DNA of 64,000 nt from Leifsonia shinshuensis (GCF_013410375.1 NZ_JACCFL010000001.1:2542001-2606000); one strand, 5' to 3'; numbered from the stretch's first letter, positions 8,570 to 17,062 are shown. Notes: generated from the sequence alone by a model not told the origin. Numbers and translations: made by a program.

Positions 8570-9421
8570 GTGATGGACGACGACCGCTACGGCTCCGATG
8601 TGCTGGCCACCGACTGGAAGAACGCCGGCCGGAAGACCGTGCCGACCGTGGAGGCCGTGCGCGACCTGGTGATCGAGGAGGCCGCCACCGGGTTCTGCGG
8701 CGCGATCGTGCGGCTGGAGGCGCAGACGGTCGAGCTGGAGGACTACTTCGGAGCGAAGCGCGTGTTCCCGCTCGGCGCGTCCTTCCTGATCGACGGGGAG
8801 CCCGTGAAGCTCGTCGTGCCGAGCCGCGCCCCCGCCGGCCGCGGGCGCACGGCCTCCGGCTCCTTCGCGGTCGGCGAGCAGAAGGCGCGCGTCGCCCGGG
8901 CCAGCCGCATCTTCGTGGAGGGCAGGCACGACGCCGAGCTGGTCGAGCGCGTCTGGGGCGACGACCTCCGCGTGGAGGGGGTCGTCGTGGAGTACCTGGA
9001 GGGCGTGGACGACCTCGACGCCATCGTGCGCGAGTTCGCGCCCGACCGCGGCCGCCGGATCGGCGTGCTGGTCGACCACCTGGTGCCCGGGTCCAAGGAG
9101 AGCCGTATCGCGGAGCAGGTGGCCCGGGGGCCGTTCGGCGCGCACGTGCTCGTGGTCGGGCACCCCTACATCGACATCTGGCAGGCGGTGAAGCCGGCGC
9201 GGGTCGGGCTGGAGGCCTGGCCGTCGATCCCGCGCTCCGTGTCCTGGAAGCACGGCATCTGCGCCGCGCTCGGGCTGCCCCACGAGACGCAGGCCGACAT
9301 CGCGCGGGCCTGGAAGCGGATCCTCGGCCAGGTGCGCAGCTACGCCGACCTGGAGCCCGCCCTCCTCGGCCGGGTGGAGCAGCTGATCGACTTCGTAACC
9401 GAACCCCTCCCCCGCGCGTAG
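8570..9421 (+). CDS. DUF3097 protein, Toprim-like
   Basis: A 283-residue actinobacterial DUF3097 protein. The central part reads RIFVEGRHDAELVERVWG followed later by GVLVDHLVPGSKE, which resembles the Glu and DxD-like arrangement of Toprim nucleotidyl domains; this is my reading and not a proven assignment. The N-terminus (GSDVLATDW) and the C-terminal YIDIWQAVKPARVGLEAWPS are family features. The start is either GTG at 8570 or ATG at 8573, with -10-like TACCCT at 8556-8561, so the mRNA is probably leaderless. It lies between two LexA-controlled units but has no LexA box itself. Confidence 0.8.
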   Translation: MMDDDRYGSDVLATDWKNAGRKTVPTVEAVRDLVIEEAATGFCGAIVRLEAQTVELEDYFGAKRVFPLGASFLIDGEPVKLVVPSRAPAGRGRTASGSFAVGEQKARVARASRIFVEGRHDAELVERVWGDDLRVEGVVVEYLEGVDDLDAIVREFAPDRGRRIGVLVDHLVPGSKESRIAEQVARGPFGAHVLVVGHPYIDIWQAVKPARVGLEAWPSIPRSVSWKHGICAALGLPHETQADIARAWKRILGQVRSYADLEPALLGRVEQLIDFVTEPLPRA

Positions 9422-9554
9422 CGCAGGAGATTCCGCCGCAACACGCGCCTGCACTCCTGCGGAACCACGCTCGGCAGGAGTTCCGGACCGTTTCTCCTGT
9501 TTTCGCAAACGGAGCCAGGGCGCACTTTCGCGCACCAGAATCCATTTGCGGTAT
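9422..9554. other. spacer between DUF3097 and the imuA promoter
   Basis: No gene seen. It contains an imperfect direct repeat, CGCAGGAGATTCCG (9421-9434) and GGCAGGAGTTCCG (9473-9485), and a short TTCCGC/GCGGAA inverted repeat that could end the DUF3097 transcript. The sequence becomes less G/C-rich toward the LexA box. Confidence 0.4.
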
Positions 9555-9570
9555 TCGAACATGTGTTCGA
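9555..9570. promoter_or_regulatory. LexA (SOS) box upstream of imuA-imuB-dnaE2
   Basis: TCGAACATGTGTTCGA, nearly ideal for the actinobacterial LexA operator, extended by T/A on both sides. It ends ten bases before the imuA ATG. A -10-like GAAAAT (9569-9574) overlaps its right end six bases before the start codon, so the imuA mRNA is probably leaderless and LexA covers the promoter. Confidence 0.93.
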
Positions 9571-9580
9571 AAATAGACGT

Positions 9581-10276
9581 ATGTCCCTGGCAGTCGCACG
9601 CACCTTCCCCGACCCGGTCGCCGACCGGGCGCAGGTGCACGAGCTGCAGTCACGCATCCGCCAGATGCAGGCGACCAAGCTGGACGCGCGGCGGCTGGAG
9701 ACGCATCCGGCGCTCGCCGCACTGCTGCCCGGTGGCGCGCTCAAGGCCGGCGCCGCCTACACGGTGCACGGCTCCACCACGCTCCTGATGGCGATGCTCG
9801 CCGGGCCGAGCGCGGCGGGCGCCTGGTGCGGCGTGGTCGGGATGCCCGACTTCGGCGCGGAGGCCGCCGGGCGGTTCGGCATCGACCTGGAGCGGCTCGT
9901 GCTGGTGCCGCACCCCGGGCCGCAGTGGCTGACCGTCACCGCCGCGATGGCCGACGTGCTCGGCGTGATCGCCGTCGCGCCCCCGGAGCGGCCGAAGAGC
10001 GGCGACGTCGCCCGGCTGACCGCGCGGCTGCGGCAGCGGGAGGCCACGCTCGTCGTCGCCGGCGACTGGCCGCAGGCGGAGGCGGCGCTCTCCGTCGTCC
10101 GCAGCGGCTGGGACGGGCTGGGCGCCGGCGCCGGCTACCTCTCCTCCCGGCGGGTGACGGTGGAGGCGGCGCCGCGCGGCGGGGCCGGACCGCGGCGCCG
10201 CGCCGAGCTCTGGCTGCCGGCGGTCGACGAGACGTTCCGCGCATCCGCGCCCACCCGCCTGGAGGCGGTGAGCTAG
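9581..10276 (+). CDS. imuA: ImuA-type mutasome protein (ImuA')
   Basis: A 231-residue RecA-fold-related accessory of SOS mutagenesis. It recruits or organises the ImuB-DnaE2 translesion complex in actinobacteria. Visible features are ALLPGGALKAGAAYTVHGSTTLLMAMLAG near residues 45-75, where a RecA-like protein would carry a Walker A; the Gly-Lys-Thr is missing, so ATP binding is doubtful. Next come CGVVGMPDFGAEAAGRFGIDLERLVLVPHPG. The ATG at 9581 is fixed by the LexA box and -10 element just before it. The stop TAG abuts the ATG of imuB with no gap. Confidence rests mainly on gene order and the family-like core. Confidence 0.87.
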   Translation: MSLAVARTFPDPVADRAQVHELQSRIRQMQATKLDARRLETHPALAALLPGGALKAGAAYTVHGSTTLLMAMLAGPSAAGAWCGVVGMPDFGAEAAGRFGIDLERLVLVPHPGPQWLTVTAAMADVLGVIAVAPPERPKSGDVARLTARLRQREATLVVAGDWPQAEAALSVVRSGWDGLGAGAGYLSSRRVTVEAAPRGGAGPRRRAELWLPAVDETFRASAPTRLEAVS

Positions 10277-11848
10277 ATGCGCCAGGTCACCCGCGCGATC
10301 GTGCTCTGGTGCCCCGACTGGCCGGTCATCGCCGCCCGGCAGCGTCTCGACCTGCCGGCGGACGTGCCGCTGGCGCTGGTCGAGAAGGGGATGGTGTTCG
10401 CCTGCTCCGCGCACGCCCGCGCCGACGGCGTCACCCGCGGGCTCCGGGTCCGGGAGGCGCAGTCGCGCTGTCCGCAGCTGGAGATCGTCCTCTACGACCC
10501 GGTGCTGGACGCGCGCGCGTTCGAGCCGGTGCTGACCGCGATCGAGGAGATCACGCCGGGCGTCCAGGCCGTGCGGCCGGGCACCTGCGTGCTGCGGGCG
10601 CGCGGACCCGCGCGTTACTACGGCGGCGAGGAGGCAGCGGCCGCCGAGCTGCTGCGCTGCCTGGAGGGGCTGGAGGACGTGACCGGGCTCGCGCTCGACG
10701 ACGTGCGGATCGGGATCGCCGACGGACCGTTCGCCGCCGAGCAGGCCGCCCGCACCACCGGGGCCGCCGCCCGCGTCCGCATCGTCCCGCCCGGCGGCTC
10801 CCCCGCCTTCCTGGCGCCGATGCCGGTCGCCCGGCTCGGCCTCGCCGACCTCACCCCGCTGCTGCGCCGGCTGGGCCTGCGCACCCTCGGCGACCTGGCC
10901 CGGCTCGACCGGCTGGACGTCCGGGAGCGGTTCGGGGAGCGCGGCGAGCACGCCCACGACCTGGCCAGCGGGATGGACGGCGCCGCCGTGGTGCCGCGCA
11001 CCCCGCCGAAGGTGCTCGACCGGGCGATCGAGTTCGAGCCTCCCCTCGACCGGGTCGATCAGGTGACGTTCGCGTTCCGCGGCACGGCCGAGCAGTTCGT
11101 GGCCGGGCTCACCAAGGCCGGGCTGGTGTGCACGTCGCTGCGCATCGAGGTGACCGACGAGCGCGGGAGGGTGAGCGAGCGCAGCTGGCAGCACCCTCGG
11201 CTGTTCTCGGCCTCCGACGTGGTGGACCGGGTGCGCTGGCAGCTGCAGGGCGCCGGCTCCATCGACTCCGGGCTGGCCTCCCCGATCGCGAAGGTCGCCG
11301 TCGCGCCGGAGGCCGTGGACGACATCGGCCACCACGAGGACGGTCTGTGGGGCGGCGGGGCGGACGAGCGCATCCACCACGGCCTCACCCGTGTGCAGGG
11401 GATGCTCGGCCACGACGCCGTCGTCACCGCCACGATCGGCGGCGGCCGGGCGCTGTCCGACCGGCAGGTGCTGGTGCCGTGGGGCGACCGGCCGGTGGGC
11501 GTCGCCCGCTCCGACCGGCCCTGGCCGGGGTCGCTGCCGGCGCCCGCGCCCTCCACGGTGTTCGAGGTGCCGCGGCCGGTGGCGGTGCTGAACGCGGCCG
11601 GCGAGCCGGTGGAGGTCACCGACCGCGGCGACGTCACCGCCCCGATCGTGAGCTTCTCCCCCACCGGCGCCGCCCGCGACGCCCGGCCGGTGGACTCCTG
11701 GGCCGGCCCGTGGCCGGTGCGCGAGCGCTGGTGGGACGCGACGCTCGCCCGCGCCATGCACCGCTTCCAGCTGGTCGACGCCGACGGGACGGCCTGGCTG
11801 CTCGCCCTCACCGGCACCGCCTGGTTCGCGGAGGCCCGCTATGACTAG
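10277..11848 (+). CDS. imuB: ImuB, Y-family DNA polymerase homologue without catalytic residues
   Basis: A 523-residue Y-family-like protein. The N-terminal palm segment begins IVLWCPDWPVIAARQ, so the first catalytic motif of true Y-family polymerases (DxDxF-like) is replaced. The place of the second acidic motif reads TPGVQAVRPG, also lacking the SxDE pair. This matches ImuB, which is thought to act as a clamp-binding scaffold for DnaE2 and ImuA. A helix-hairpin-helix region (RLGLRTLGDLARLDRLDVRERFG, positions about 195-217) and a C-terminal extension follow. It starts directly after the imuA stop and its last codons overlap a 31-codon ORF leading to dnaE2. Confidence 0.92.
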   Translation: MRQVTRAIVLWCPDWPVIAARQRLDLPADVPLALVEKGMVFACSAHARADGVTRGLRVREAQSRCPQLEIVLYDPVLDARAFEPVLTAIEEITPGVQAVRPGTCVLRARGPARYYGGEEAAAAELLRCLEGLEDVTGLALDDVRIGIADGPFAAEQAARTTGAAARVRIVPPGGSPAFLAPMPVARLGLADLTPLLRRLGLRTLGDLARLDRLDVRERFGERGEHAHDLASGMDGAAVVPRTPPKVLDRAIEFEPPLDRVDQVTFAFRGTAEQFVAGLTKAGLVCTSLRIEVTDERGRVSERSWQHPRLFSASDVVDRVRWQLQGAGSIDSGLASPIAKVAVAPEAVDDIGHHEDGLWGGGADERIHHGLTRVQGMLGHDAVVTATIGGGRALSDRQVLVPWGDRPVGVARSDRPWPGSLPAPAPSTVFEVPRPVAVLNAAGEPVEVTDRGDVTAPIVSFSPTGAARDARPVDSWAGPWPVRERWWDATLARAMHRFQLVDADGTAWLLALTGTAWFAEARYD

Positions 11849-11936
11849 CGCGCACGTCCACCTGGCAGGACATGCCGCGTGGCCCGACCTCCAGACGGCG
11901 TGTTCTGCCACGTGGATGCAGGGAGGGCCGCGCTGA
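11841..11936 (+). CDS. 31-codon ORF bridging imuB and dnaE2 (possible coupling peptide)
   Basis: An ATG at 11841, eight bases before the end of imuB, opens a 31-residue frame that closes with TGA at 11934-11936. That TGA shares its last base with the dnaE2 ATG (TGATG). The peptide starts MTSAHVHLAGHAAWPD and has no recognisable domain. Its exact fit between the two genes suggests it passes ribosomes from imuB to dnaE2, or encodes a small protein. It covers an imperfect inverted repeat (11867-11917). A chance ORF cannot be excluded. Confidence 0.4.
   Translation: MTSAHVHLAGHAAWPDLQTACSATWMQGGPR
11867..11917. repeat. imperfect inverted repeat between imuB and dnaE2
   Basis: TCCACCTGGCAGGA at 11867-11880 is complementary, with two mismatches, to TTCTGCCACGTGGA at 11904-11917. 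It could form a 14-bp imperfect hairpin in the intercistronic mRNA shortly before the dnaE2 start. Confidence 0.5.
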
Positions 11937-14900
11937 TGGGCTGGAACAACCCGCCGATCCCGTGGGCCGAGTTCGAGCGGCGGCTGAGCGGGCGGCGCGT
12001 CAGCGAGCAGGAGCAGCCGGAGCGGCCGTCCTCCCGCAAGCGGCAGAAGTACGTGCCGCAGGCGATGCCGGACGAACCGGACGAAGGCCATGTCCGCTAC
12101 GCCGAGCTGCACGCGCACAGCACCTTCAGCTTCCTCGACGGCGCCAGCGCGCCGGAGGAGCTGCTGGAGGAGGCCACCCGGCTGCGCCTGCACGGCCTCG
12201 CCCTCACCGACCACGACGGCTTCTACGGCGTCGTCCGCCTCGCCGAGGCCGCGGAAGCCTACGAGCGCGTCAAGACCGTGTTCGGCGCCGAGCTGTCGCT
12301 CTCGCTCAGCCGGCCGCAGAACGGCGAGGCCGACCCGGAGGGCAGCCACCTCGTCCTGCTCGCCCGGCAGCAGTCCGGCTACCACCGGCTCGCCGCCGCC
12401 ATCACCGCCGGCCAGCTCGCCGGCGAGGAGAAGGGCCGCCCGGTGTACGACCTCCCGACCCTCGCCGAGCAGTCCGGCGGCGAGTGGATGGTGCTCACCG
12501 GCTGCCGCAAGGGCGACGTGCGCCTCGCGCTGGCCGAGCACGGCGAGCGGGCCGCCGAGCGGGAGGTCGCCCGGCTCGCCGAGCTGTTCGGCCGCGACAA
12601 CGTGCTGGTGGAGCTCATCGACCAGGGCGGCCCGCGCGACAGCACCGACAACGACGTGCTCGCCCGGATCGCCGGCCGGCTCGGCCTCCCGGTCGTGGCC
12701 ACCAACAACGTCCATTACGCCACGCCCGCCCAGTACCCGCTCGCGACCGCGGTCTCGGCCGTGCGTGCCCGCCGCAGCCTGGACGAGATGGACGGCTGGC
12801 TGCCGGCCTCCGCCGCCGCCCACCTGCGCAGCGGCCGGGAGATGGCCGCCCGGTTCGCCCGCTACCCCGGCGCCGTCGAGAGCACCGCCGACATCGCGGA
12901 CGACCTGGCGTTCCGGCTGCGCAGCGCCCGGCCGAAGCTGCCGAAGCAGGAGGTCCCGGAGGGCCACACCCCGATGAGCTGGCTGCGCGAGCTCACCTGG
13001 CGCGGCGCCGCCGAGCGCTACCCCGACCTCGACCGGAACCCGGCCAAGCGGGAGCGCATCGAGCGCGAGCTGGACGTGATCGAGGCGAAGGACTTCCCCG
13101 GCTACTTCCTCATCGTCCACGACATCGTCCAGTTCGCCCGCAGCCGCGGCATCCTCTGCCAGGGCCGCGGCTCGGCGGCGAACTCGGCGGTGGTCTACCT
13201 GCTCGGGATCACCGCGGTGGACTCGATCAAGTACGACCTGCCGTTCGAGCGGTTCCTCTCCTCCATGCGCGAGGAGGAGCCCGACATCGACGTCGACTTC
13301 GATTCCGACCGGCGCGAGGAGGTCATCCAGTACGTCTACGCCAAGTACGGCAGGCACAACGCCGCCCAGGTCGCCAACGTCATCACCTACCGGCCGAAGA
13401 ACGCCGTGCGCGACATGGCGAAGGCGCTCGGCCACTCAACCGGGCAGCAGGACGCCTGGAGCAAGCAGATCGACTCGTGGAGCAAGGTCACGACGACCGA
13501 CGAGCACGACATCCCGGAGGCCGTCGTCGACCTCGCCCAGCAGGTGCTGAAGTTCCCGCGGCACCTCGGCATCCACTCCGGCGGCATGGTGCTCACCGAC
13601 CGGCCCGTCGGCGAGGTCTGCCCGATCGAGCACGCGCGGATGGAGAACCGCACCGTGCTGCAGTGGGACAAGGACGACTGCGCCTGGATGGGCCTGGTCA
13701 AGTTCGACCTGCTCGGGCTCGGGATGCTCTCCGCGCTCGACTACTCGATGCGCACCATCGAGGCGTCGCTCGGCGAGACGTGGACGCTGGACAGCATCCC
13801 GAAGGAGGAGCCCGGCGTCTACGACATGCTCTGCCGCGCCGACTCGATCGGGGTGTTCCAGGTGGAGAGCCGGGCGCAGATCGGCACGCTGCCGCGCCTG
13901 CAGCCGCGCAGCTTCTACGACCTCGTGATCGAGATCGCGCTGATCCGGCCCGGCCCCATCCAGGGCGGCGCCGTGCACCCGTACATCCGCCGCAAGCTCG
14001 GCAAGGAGCCGGTCACCTACCTGCACCCGGCGCTGGTGCCGGTGCTGGAGCGGACGATGGGCGTCCCGCTGTTCCAGGAGCAGCTCATGCAGATGGCCGT
14101 CGCGGTGGGCGACTGCACCGCGGAGGACGCCGACCTGCTGCGCCGGGCGATGGGCTCCAAGCGCGGCATCGAGAAGATCGGCGCGCTGCGCGCGAAGCTC
14201 TACGAGGGGATGGCGCACAACGGGATCGTCGGGGCCGACGCCGACGCGATCTACGAGAAGATCGAGGCGTTCGCCAACTTCGGCTTCGCCGAGAGCCACG
14301 CGATCAGCTTCGCGCTGCTGGTCTACGTCAGCTCGTGGATGAAGCTGCACTACCCCGGCGCGTTCCTCGCGGCGCTGCTGCGCGCGCAGCCGATGGGGTT
14401 CTACTCGCCGCGCACGCTCACGGCCGACGCCCGGCGGCACGGCGTGGTGGTGCGCCGGCCGGACATCCAGCTCTCCGGGGTGTTCCCGCTGCTGGAGGCC
14501 ATCGACCCGGCACGGCCGGGGCCGACCGGCACCGACCCGTGCCTGGAGCACGACCAGCCTCCGGTCGGCGGCTTCGACCGCAGCGTGCCGCTCGACTTCG
14601 CCGCCCACCGCCGCGACGCCGGGCACGCGGTCCGGCTCGGGCTGGCGGGCGTGACCTCCATCGGCGAGACGCTCGCCGGGAAGATCGTCGCCGAGCGCGA
14701 GGCCTCCGGCCCCTACCGCGACCTGGGCGACCTCTCCCGCCGGGTGGGGCTCACCGTCGCGCAGCTGGAGGCGCTCGCCGCCGCCGGCGCCTTCGAGGGG
14801 TTCGGACTGAGCCCGCGGCAGGCGATCTGGGAGGCCGGGAACGCCGCCCAGGAGCGCCCGGAGTACCTGGCGGGCACCGCGATCACGGTGCAGCCGCCGC

Positions 14901-15328
14901 TGCTGCCGATGCTCTCCCCCGCCGAGCAGCTCGCGAGCGACCTGTGGGCCACCGGGATCTCCACCGACGACCACCCGATCCGCTTCCTGCGGCCAGCCCT
15001 GGCGGCGCGCGGCGTGCGGGCGGCCGACACCCTGGCGGCAGCGGAGTCCGGGCGCCGGATCGAGGTGGGCGGCGTGGTCACCCACCGGCAGCGGCCCGCG
15101 ACGGCCGCGGGGGTGACCTTCCTCAACCTGGAGGATGAGACGGGCCTGGTGAACGTCATCTGTCCGGTCGGGGTGTGGAACCGCTACCGCCGGGTGGCCC
15201 GGCAGGCGCCGGCGATGATCGTCCGCGGCATCCTGGAGCGCAGCGAGGAGGGCGTGGTCAACGTGCTCGCCGACCGCCTGGAGCCCCTGGACACCGCCAT
15301 CCGCACCACCTCCCGCGACTTCCGCTAA
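11936..15328 (+). CDS. dnaE2: error-prone DNA polymerase III alpha subunit DnaE2
   Basis: A 1130-residue C-family polymerase used for SOS-induced translesion synthesis. The start ATG at 11936 gives the family N-terminus MGWNNPPIPWAEFE; upstream GTG 11879 would add 19 atypical residues. The PHP domain begins near residue 53 (YAELHAHSTFSFLDGA, then LTDHDGFYG). The catalytic palm carries PDIDVDFDSDRR near residue 449. HhH repeats lie near 930-970, and a C-terminal OB fold is seen from about residue 1040 (VTFLNLEDETGLVNVICP). Length is typical of DnaE2 (about 1080-1140). It is the last gene of the LexA-controlled operon and ends just before a strong bidirectional terminator. Confidence 0.96.
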   Translation: MGWNNPPIPWAEFERRLSGRRVSEQEQPERPSSRKRQKYVPQAMPDEPDEGHVRYAELHAHSTFSFLDGASAPEELLEEATRLRLHGLALTDHDGFYGVVRLAEAAEAYERVKTVFGAELSLSLSRPQNGEADPEGSHLVLLARQQSGYHRLAAAITAGQLAGEEKGRPVYDLPTLAEQSGGEWMVLTGCRKGDVRLALAEHGERAAEREVARLAELFGRDNVLVELIDQGGPRDSTDNDVLARIAGRLGLPVVATNNVHYATPAQYPLATAVSAVRARRSLDEMDGWLPASAAAHLRSGREMAARFARYPGAVESTADIADDLAFRLRSARPKLPKQEVPEGHTPMSWLRELTWRGAAERYPDLDRNPAKRERIERELDVIEAKDFPGYFLIVHDIVQFARSRGILCQGRGSAANSAVVYLLGITAVDSIKYDLPFERFLSSMREEEPDIDVDFDSDRREEVIQYVYAKYGRHNAAQVANVITYRPKNAVRDMAKALGHSTGQQDAWSKQIDSWSKVTTTDEHDIPEAVVDLAQQVLKFPRHLGIHSGGMVLTDRPVGEVCPIEHARMENRTVLQWDKDDCAWMGLVKFDLLGLGMLSALDYSMRTIEASLGETWTLDSIPKEEPGVYDMLCRADSIGVFQVESRAQIGTLPRLQPRSFYDLVIEIALIRPGPIQGGAVHPYIRRKLGKEPVTYLHPALVPVLERTMGVPLFQEQLMQMAVAVGDCTAEDADLLRRAMGSKRGIEKIGALRAKLYEGMAHNGIVGADADAIYEKIEAFANFGFAESHAISFALLVYVSSWMKLHYPGAFLAALLRAQPMGFYSPRTLTADARRHGVVVRRPDIQLSGVFPLLEAIDPARPGPTGTDPCLEHDQPPVGGFDRSVPLDFAAHRRDAGHAVRLGLAGVTSIGETLAGKIVAEREASGPYRDLGDLSRRVGLTVAQLEALAAAGAFEGFGLSPRQAIWEAGNAAQERPEYLAGTAITVQPPLLPMLSPAEQLASDLWATGISTDDHPIRFLRPALAARGVRAADTLAAAESGRRIEVGGVVTHRQRPATAAGVTFLNLEDETGLVNVICPVGVWNRYRRVARQAPAMIVRGILERSEEGVVNVLADRLEPLDTAIRTTSRDFR

Positions 15329-15330
15329 CA

Positions 15331-15349
15331 GCCGAGTACGCGAATAATC
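15331..15349. repeat. extra arm complementary to the dnaE2 terminator region
   Basis: GCCGAGTACGCGAATAATC is an exact reverse complement of 15373-15391. It offers a 19-bp alternative pairing that competes with the local terminator hairpin at 15356-15396. Confidence 0.7.
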
Positions 15350-15355
15350 ATGCGA

Positions 15356-15396
15356 AAACCGCCGAGTACGCGGATTATTCGCGTACTCGGCGGTTT
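15356..15396. terminator. bidirectional terminator between dnaE2 and yceI
   Basis: Perfect 17-bp inverted repeat AAACCGCCGAGTACGCG (15356-15372) and CGCGTACTCGGCGGTTT (15380-15396) around a GATTATT loop, with A/T ends on both sides, so it can stop transcription from both strands. Confidence 0.9.
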
Positions 15397-15416
15397 GCCG
15401 GGAGGGAGGCGCAGGG

Positions 15417-15968
15417 TCAGGCCTGGGCGAGGACCGCCTGCAGCTCGAGGGTGATGGTGACGTCCTCGCCGAGCAGCACGCCGCCGGTCTCGAGGGCCGC
15501 GTTGTAGGTGAGGCCGAAGTCCTCGCGGTTGATCTTGGTCTTCGCGGTCGCGCCGGCCTTGTAGTTGCCGTACGGGTCCTGGCCGAAGCCGCCGAAGTCG
15601 AACTCGAAAGTGACCGGCTTGGTCACGCCCTTGATCGTGAGGTCGCCGTCGACGAGGAACTCGCCGTCCTCGTGGCGCACGCCGGTGGAGACGAAGTCGA
15701 TGGTCGGGAACTCCTCGGCGAGGAAGAAGTCGCCGGTGCGCAGGTGCGCGTCGCGGTCGGCGTTCTTGGTGTTGATGGAGGCCACGTGCGCCTTCGCGGA
15801 GACGCTCGACTCCAGCGGGTTCTCAGCCGTGACGAAGGAGGCGTCGAAGTTCTCGAAGACGCCCTTGACCTTGCTGATCATGAGGTGGCGGATGCTGAAG
15901 CCGACCTCGCTGTGCGTGGGGTCGATGGTCCAGGTGCCGGCCTTGTATCCGGGGATGTCGATGGTCAT
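15417..15968 (-). CDS. YceI-family lipid-binding-like protein
   Basis: A 183-residue YceI-type beta-barrel (lipocalin-like) protein. Landmarks are GTWTIDPTHSEVGFSIRHLMISKVKG at residues 9-34, GDLTIKGVTKPVTFEFDFGG, and the ending DVTITLELQAV. Family members bind polyisoprenoids or other hydrophobic molecules. No signal peptide is visible, so this version is probably cytosolic, as is common in actinobacteria. The ATG at 15966-15968 has an AAGGAG ribosome-binding site eight bases upstream; the longer frame to 16085 lacks family similarity. Confidence 0.92.
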   Translation of the reverse strand: MTIDIPGYKAGTWTIDPTHSEVGFSIRHLMISKVKGVFENFDASFVTAENPLESSVSAKAHVASINTKNADRDAHLRTGDFFLAEEFPTIDFVSTGVRHEDGEFLVDGDLTIKGVTKPVTFEFDFGGFGQDPYGNYKAGATAKTKINREDFGLTYNAALETGGVLLGEDVTITLELQAVLAQA

Positions 15969-16174
15969 TCGGTTCTCCTTGAGTCGGTTCTGATGCGATC
16001 GGACGCTGTCAGGTGCATGCAACCGCATGGATAACGACCCTATTCCGGATTCGGCAAAAAAAGTTGACACGACACCATTCTTCATCCTCCTGAGGGATGT
16101 GGGTCGACATTTCAGTGCATACCATTTTGTCTGGTTTCACGCATCATCCGAATCGCAACAGGAGGAACCCAGCC
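15969..16174. other. A/T-enriched divergent spacer between yceI and the Tat-exported protein gene
   Basis: Clearly lower in G/C than its surroundings. It holds a TTGACA at 16064-16069 without a good -10 at standard spacing, and a possible -10 TACCAT at 16120-16125. Both divergent promoters should lie here, but neither can be fixed from sequence. Confidence 0.4.
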
Positions 16175-17062
16175 ATGACCACCACACCGCTCACTCGCCG
16201 GACGCTCGTCGGCGCCGCCGCCTGGACCGCCCCGGCGATCGCCCTCTCCACCGCGTCCCCCGCGCACGCGGCCTCCCCCGTCGGCGTCATCGCCTTCGTC
16301 GACGCGGACGACCTGATCGGCAGCGGCTACACCGCCGACCTGGTCGTGCAGCTCACGCCCCCCACCGGCGACCCGGTGCCGGCCAACCTCGCCGTCGCGT
16401 ACAGCAGCCCCGGGGTGGTGGACGGTCCGGCCTTCGTCGCCACCGGCGGGAAGAACCTCGTGACCATCCCGGTGACGGGGCGCGACGTCAACCGGTCCAC
16501 CGTCATCACGGTCAGCGCTCCGGGATACCTGCCCGCCACGACCACCCTCCGGGTGACGTTCGACGACGGTGCGTTCTTCATGGCGCGCAACGCGCCGTTC
16601 GGCGTCAGGCACTCGGCCAACACCCTGAACCCGACCACGTCGTCCGGCATCCGCGGCACCGCTGCCGACGGGACGATCGTCGACACCTGGACCGGGGGAT
16701 GGCTGTATCGCTCCACCTTGGCATCGAACACCTTCACGCCCACCGGCACGCTCTTCGGCGGGAGCTTCGACGACCCGGGCACGATCGTCGGCACCATCGC
16801 CTGGAGGCTGGAGGTGGTCACGACCGGCGCACCGAACCTCCGCTGGCAGCAGCGGAACGGCTTCGCGTTCTCCGGCCGGGCCCTCGGCGACACGTATCAG
16901 GAGGGCGTGACCCGGTCCGGCGCCGGCCTCGGCGTGATGAACGTCGTGCCGGCCGTCCGCGCGACGCTGTCGAGCGCGTCGAACCCCGGTGGCTCGGCCT
17001 TGTTCACCTGGTCGTTCCCGCGGTTCCCGAAGTACCGCGCCCTGTGGACGATCCAGTACTAG
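16175..17062 (+). CDS. Tat-exported protein of unknown function
   Basis: A 295-residue secreted protein. The N-terminus TPLTRRTLVGAAAWTAPAIALSTASPAHA is a twin-arginine type signal peptide (RRTLVG, hydrophobic core, AHA cleavage site), positions 4-32; only parts are quoted. The mature part is rich in Gly, Thr, Val and Ala and looks all-beta, with a first Ig-like domain (VQLTPPTGDPVPANLAVAYSS) and a second half rich in Trp and aromatic residues (GGWLYRSTLASNTFTPTG). No catalytic motif is recognised. The ATG follows an AGGAGGAA ribosome-binding site. It stands alone, upstream of the convergent GH3 lipoprotein gene, so there is no operon clue. Confidence 0.75.
   Translation: MTTTPLTRRTLVGAAAWTAPAIALSTASPAHAASPVGVIAFVDADDLIGSGYTADLVVQLTPPTGDPVPANLAVAYSSPGVVDGPAFVATGGKNLVTIPVTGRDVNRSTVITVSAPGYLPATTTLRVTFDDGAFFMARNAPFGVRHSANTLNPTTSSGIRGTAADGTIVDTWTGGWLYRSTLASNTFTPTGTLFGGSFDDPGTIVGTIAWRLEVVTTGAPNLRWQQRNGFAFSGRALGDTYQEGVTRSGAGLGVMNVVPAVRATLSSASNPGGSALFTWSFPRFPKYRALWTIQY

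Noticed and set aside
9650..13435. A 1261-codon open frame on the minus strand opposite imuA-imuB-dnaE2
   Set aside because: It is a shadow of strongly G/C-biased genes: its product is Arg/His/Gly/Ala-rich, matches no family, and the plus-strand frames carry clear motifs.
16064..16069. TTGACA as a -35 box for the Tat-exported protein gene
   Set aside because: No -10-like hexamer at 16-18 bases, so I do not call a promoter from it.
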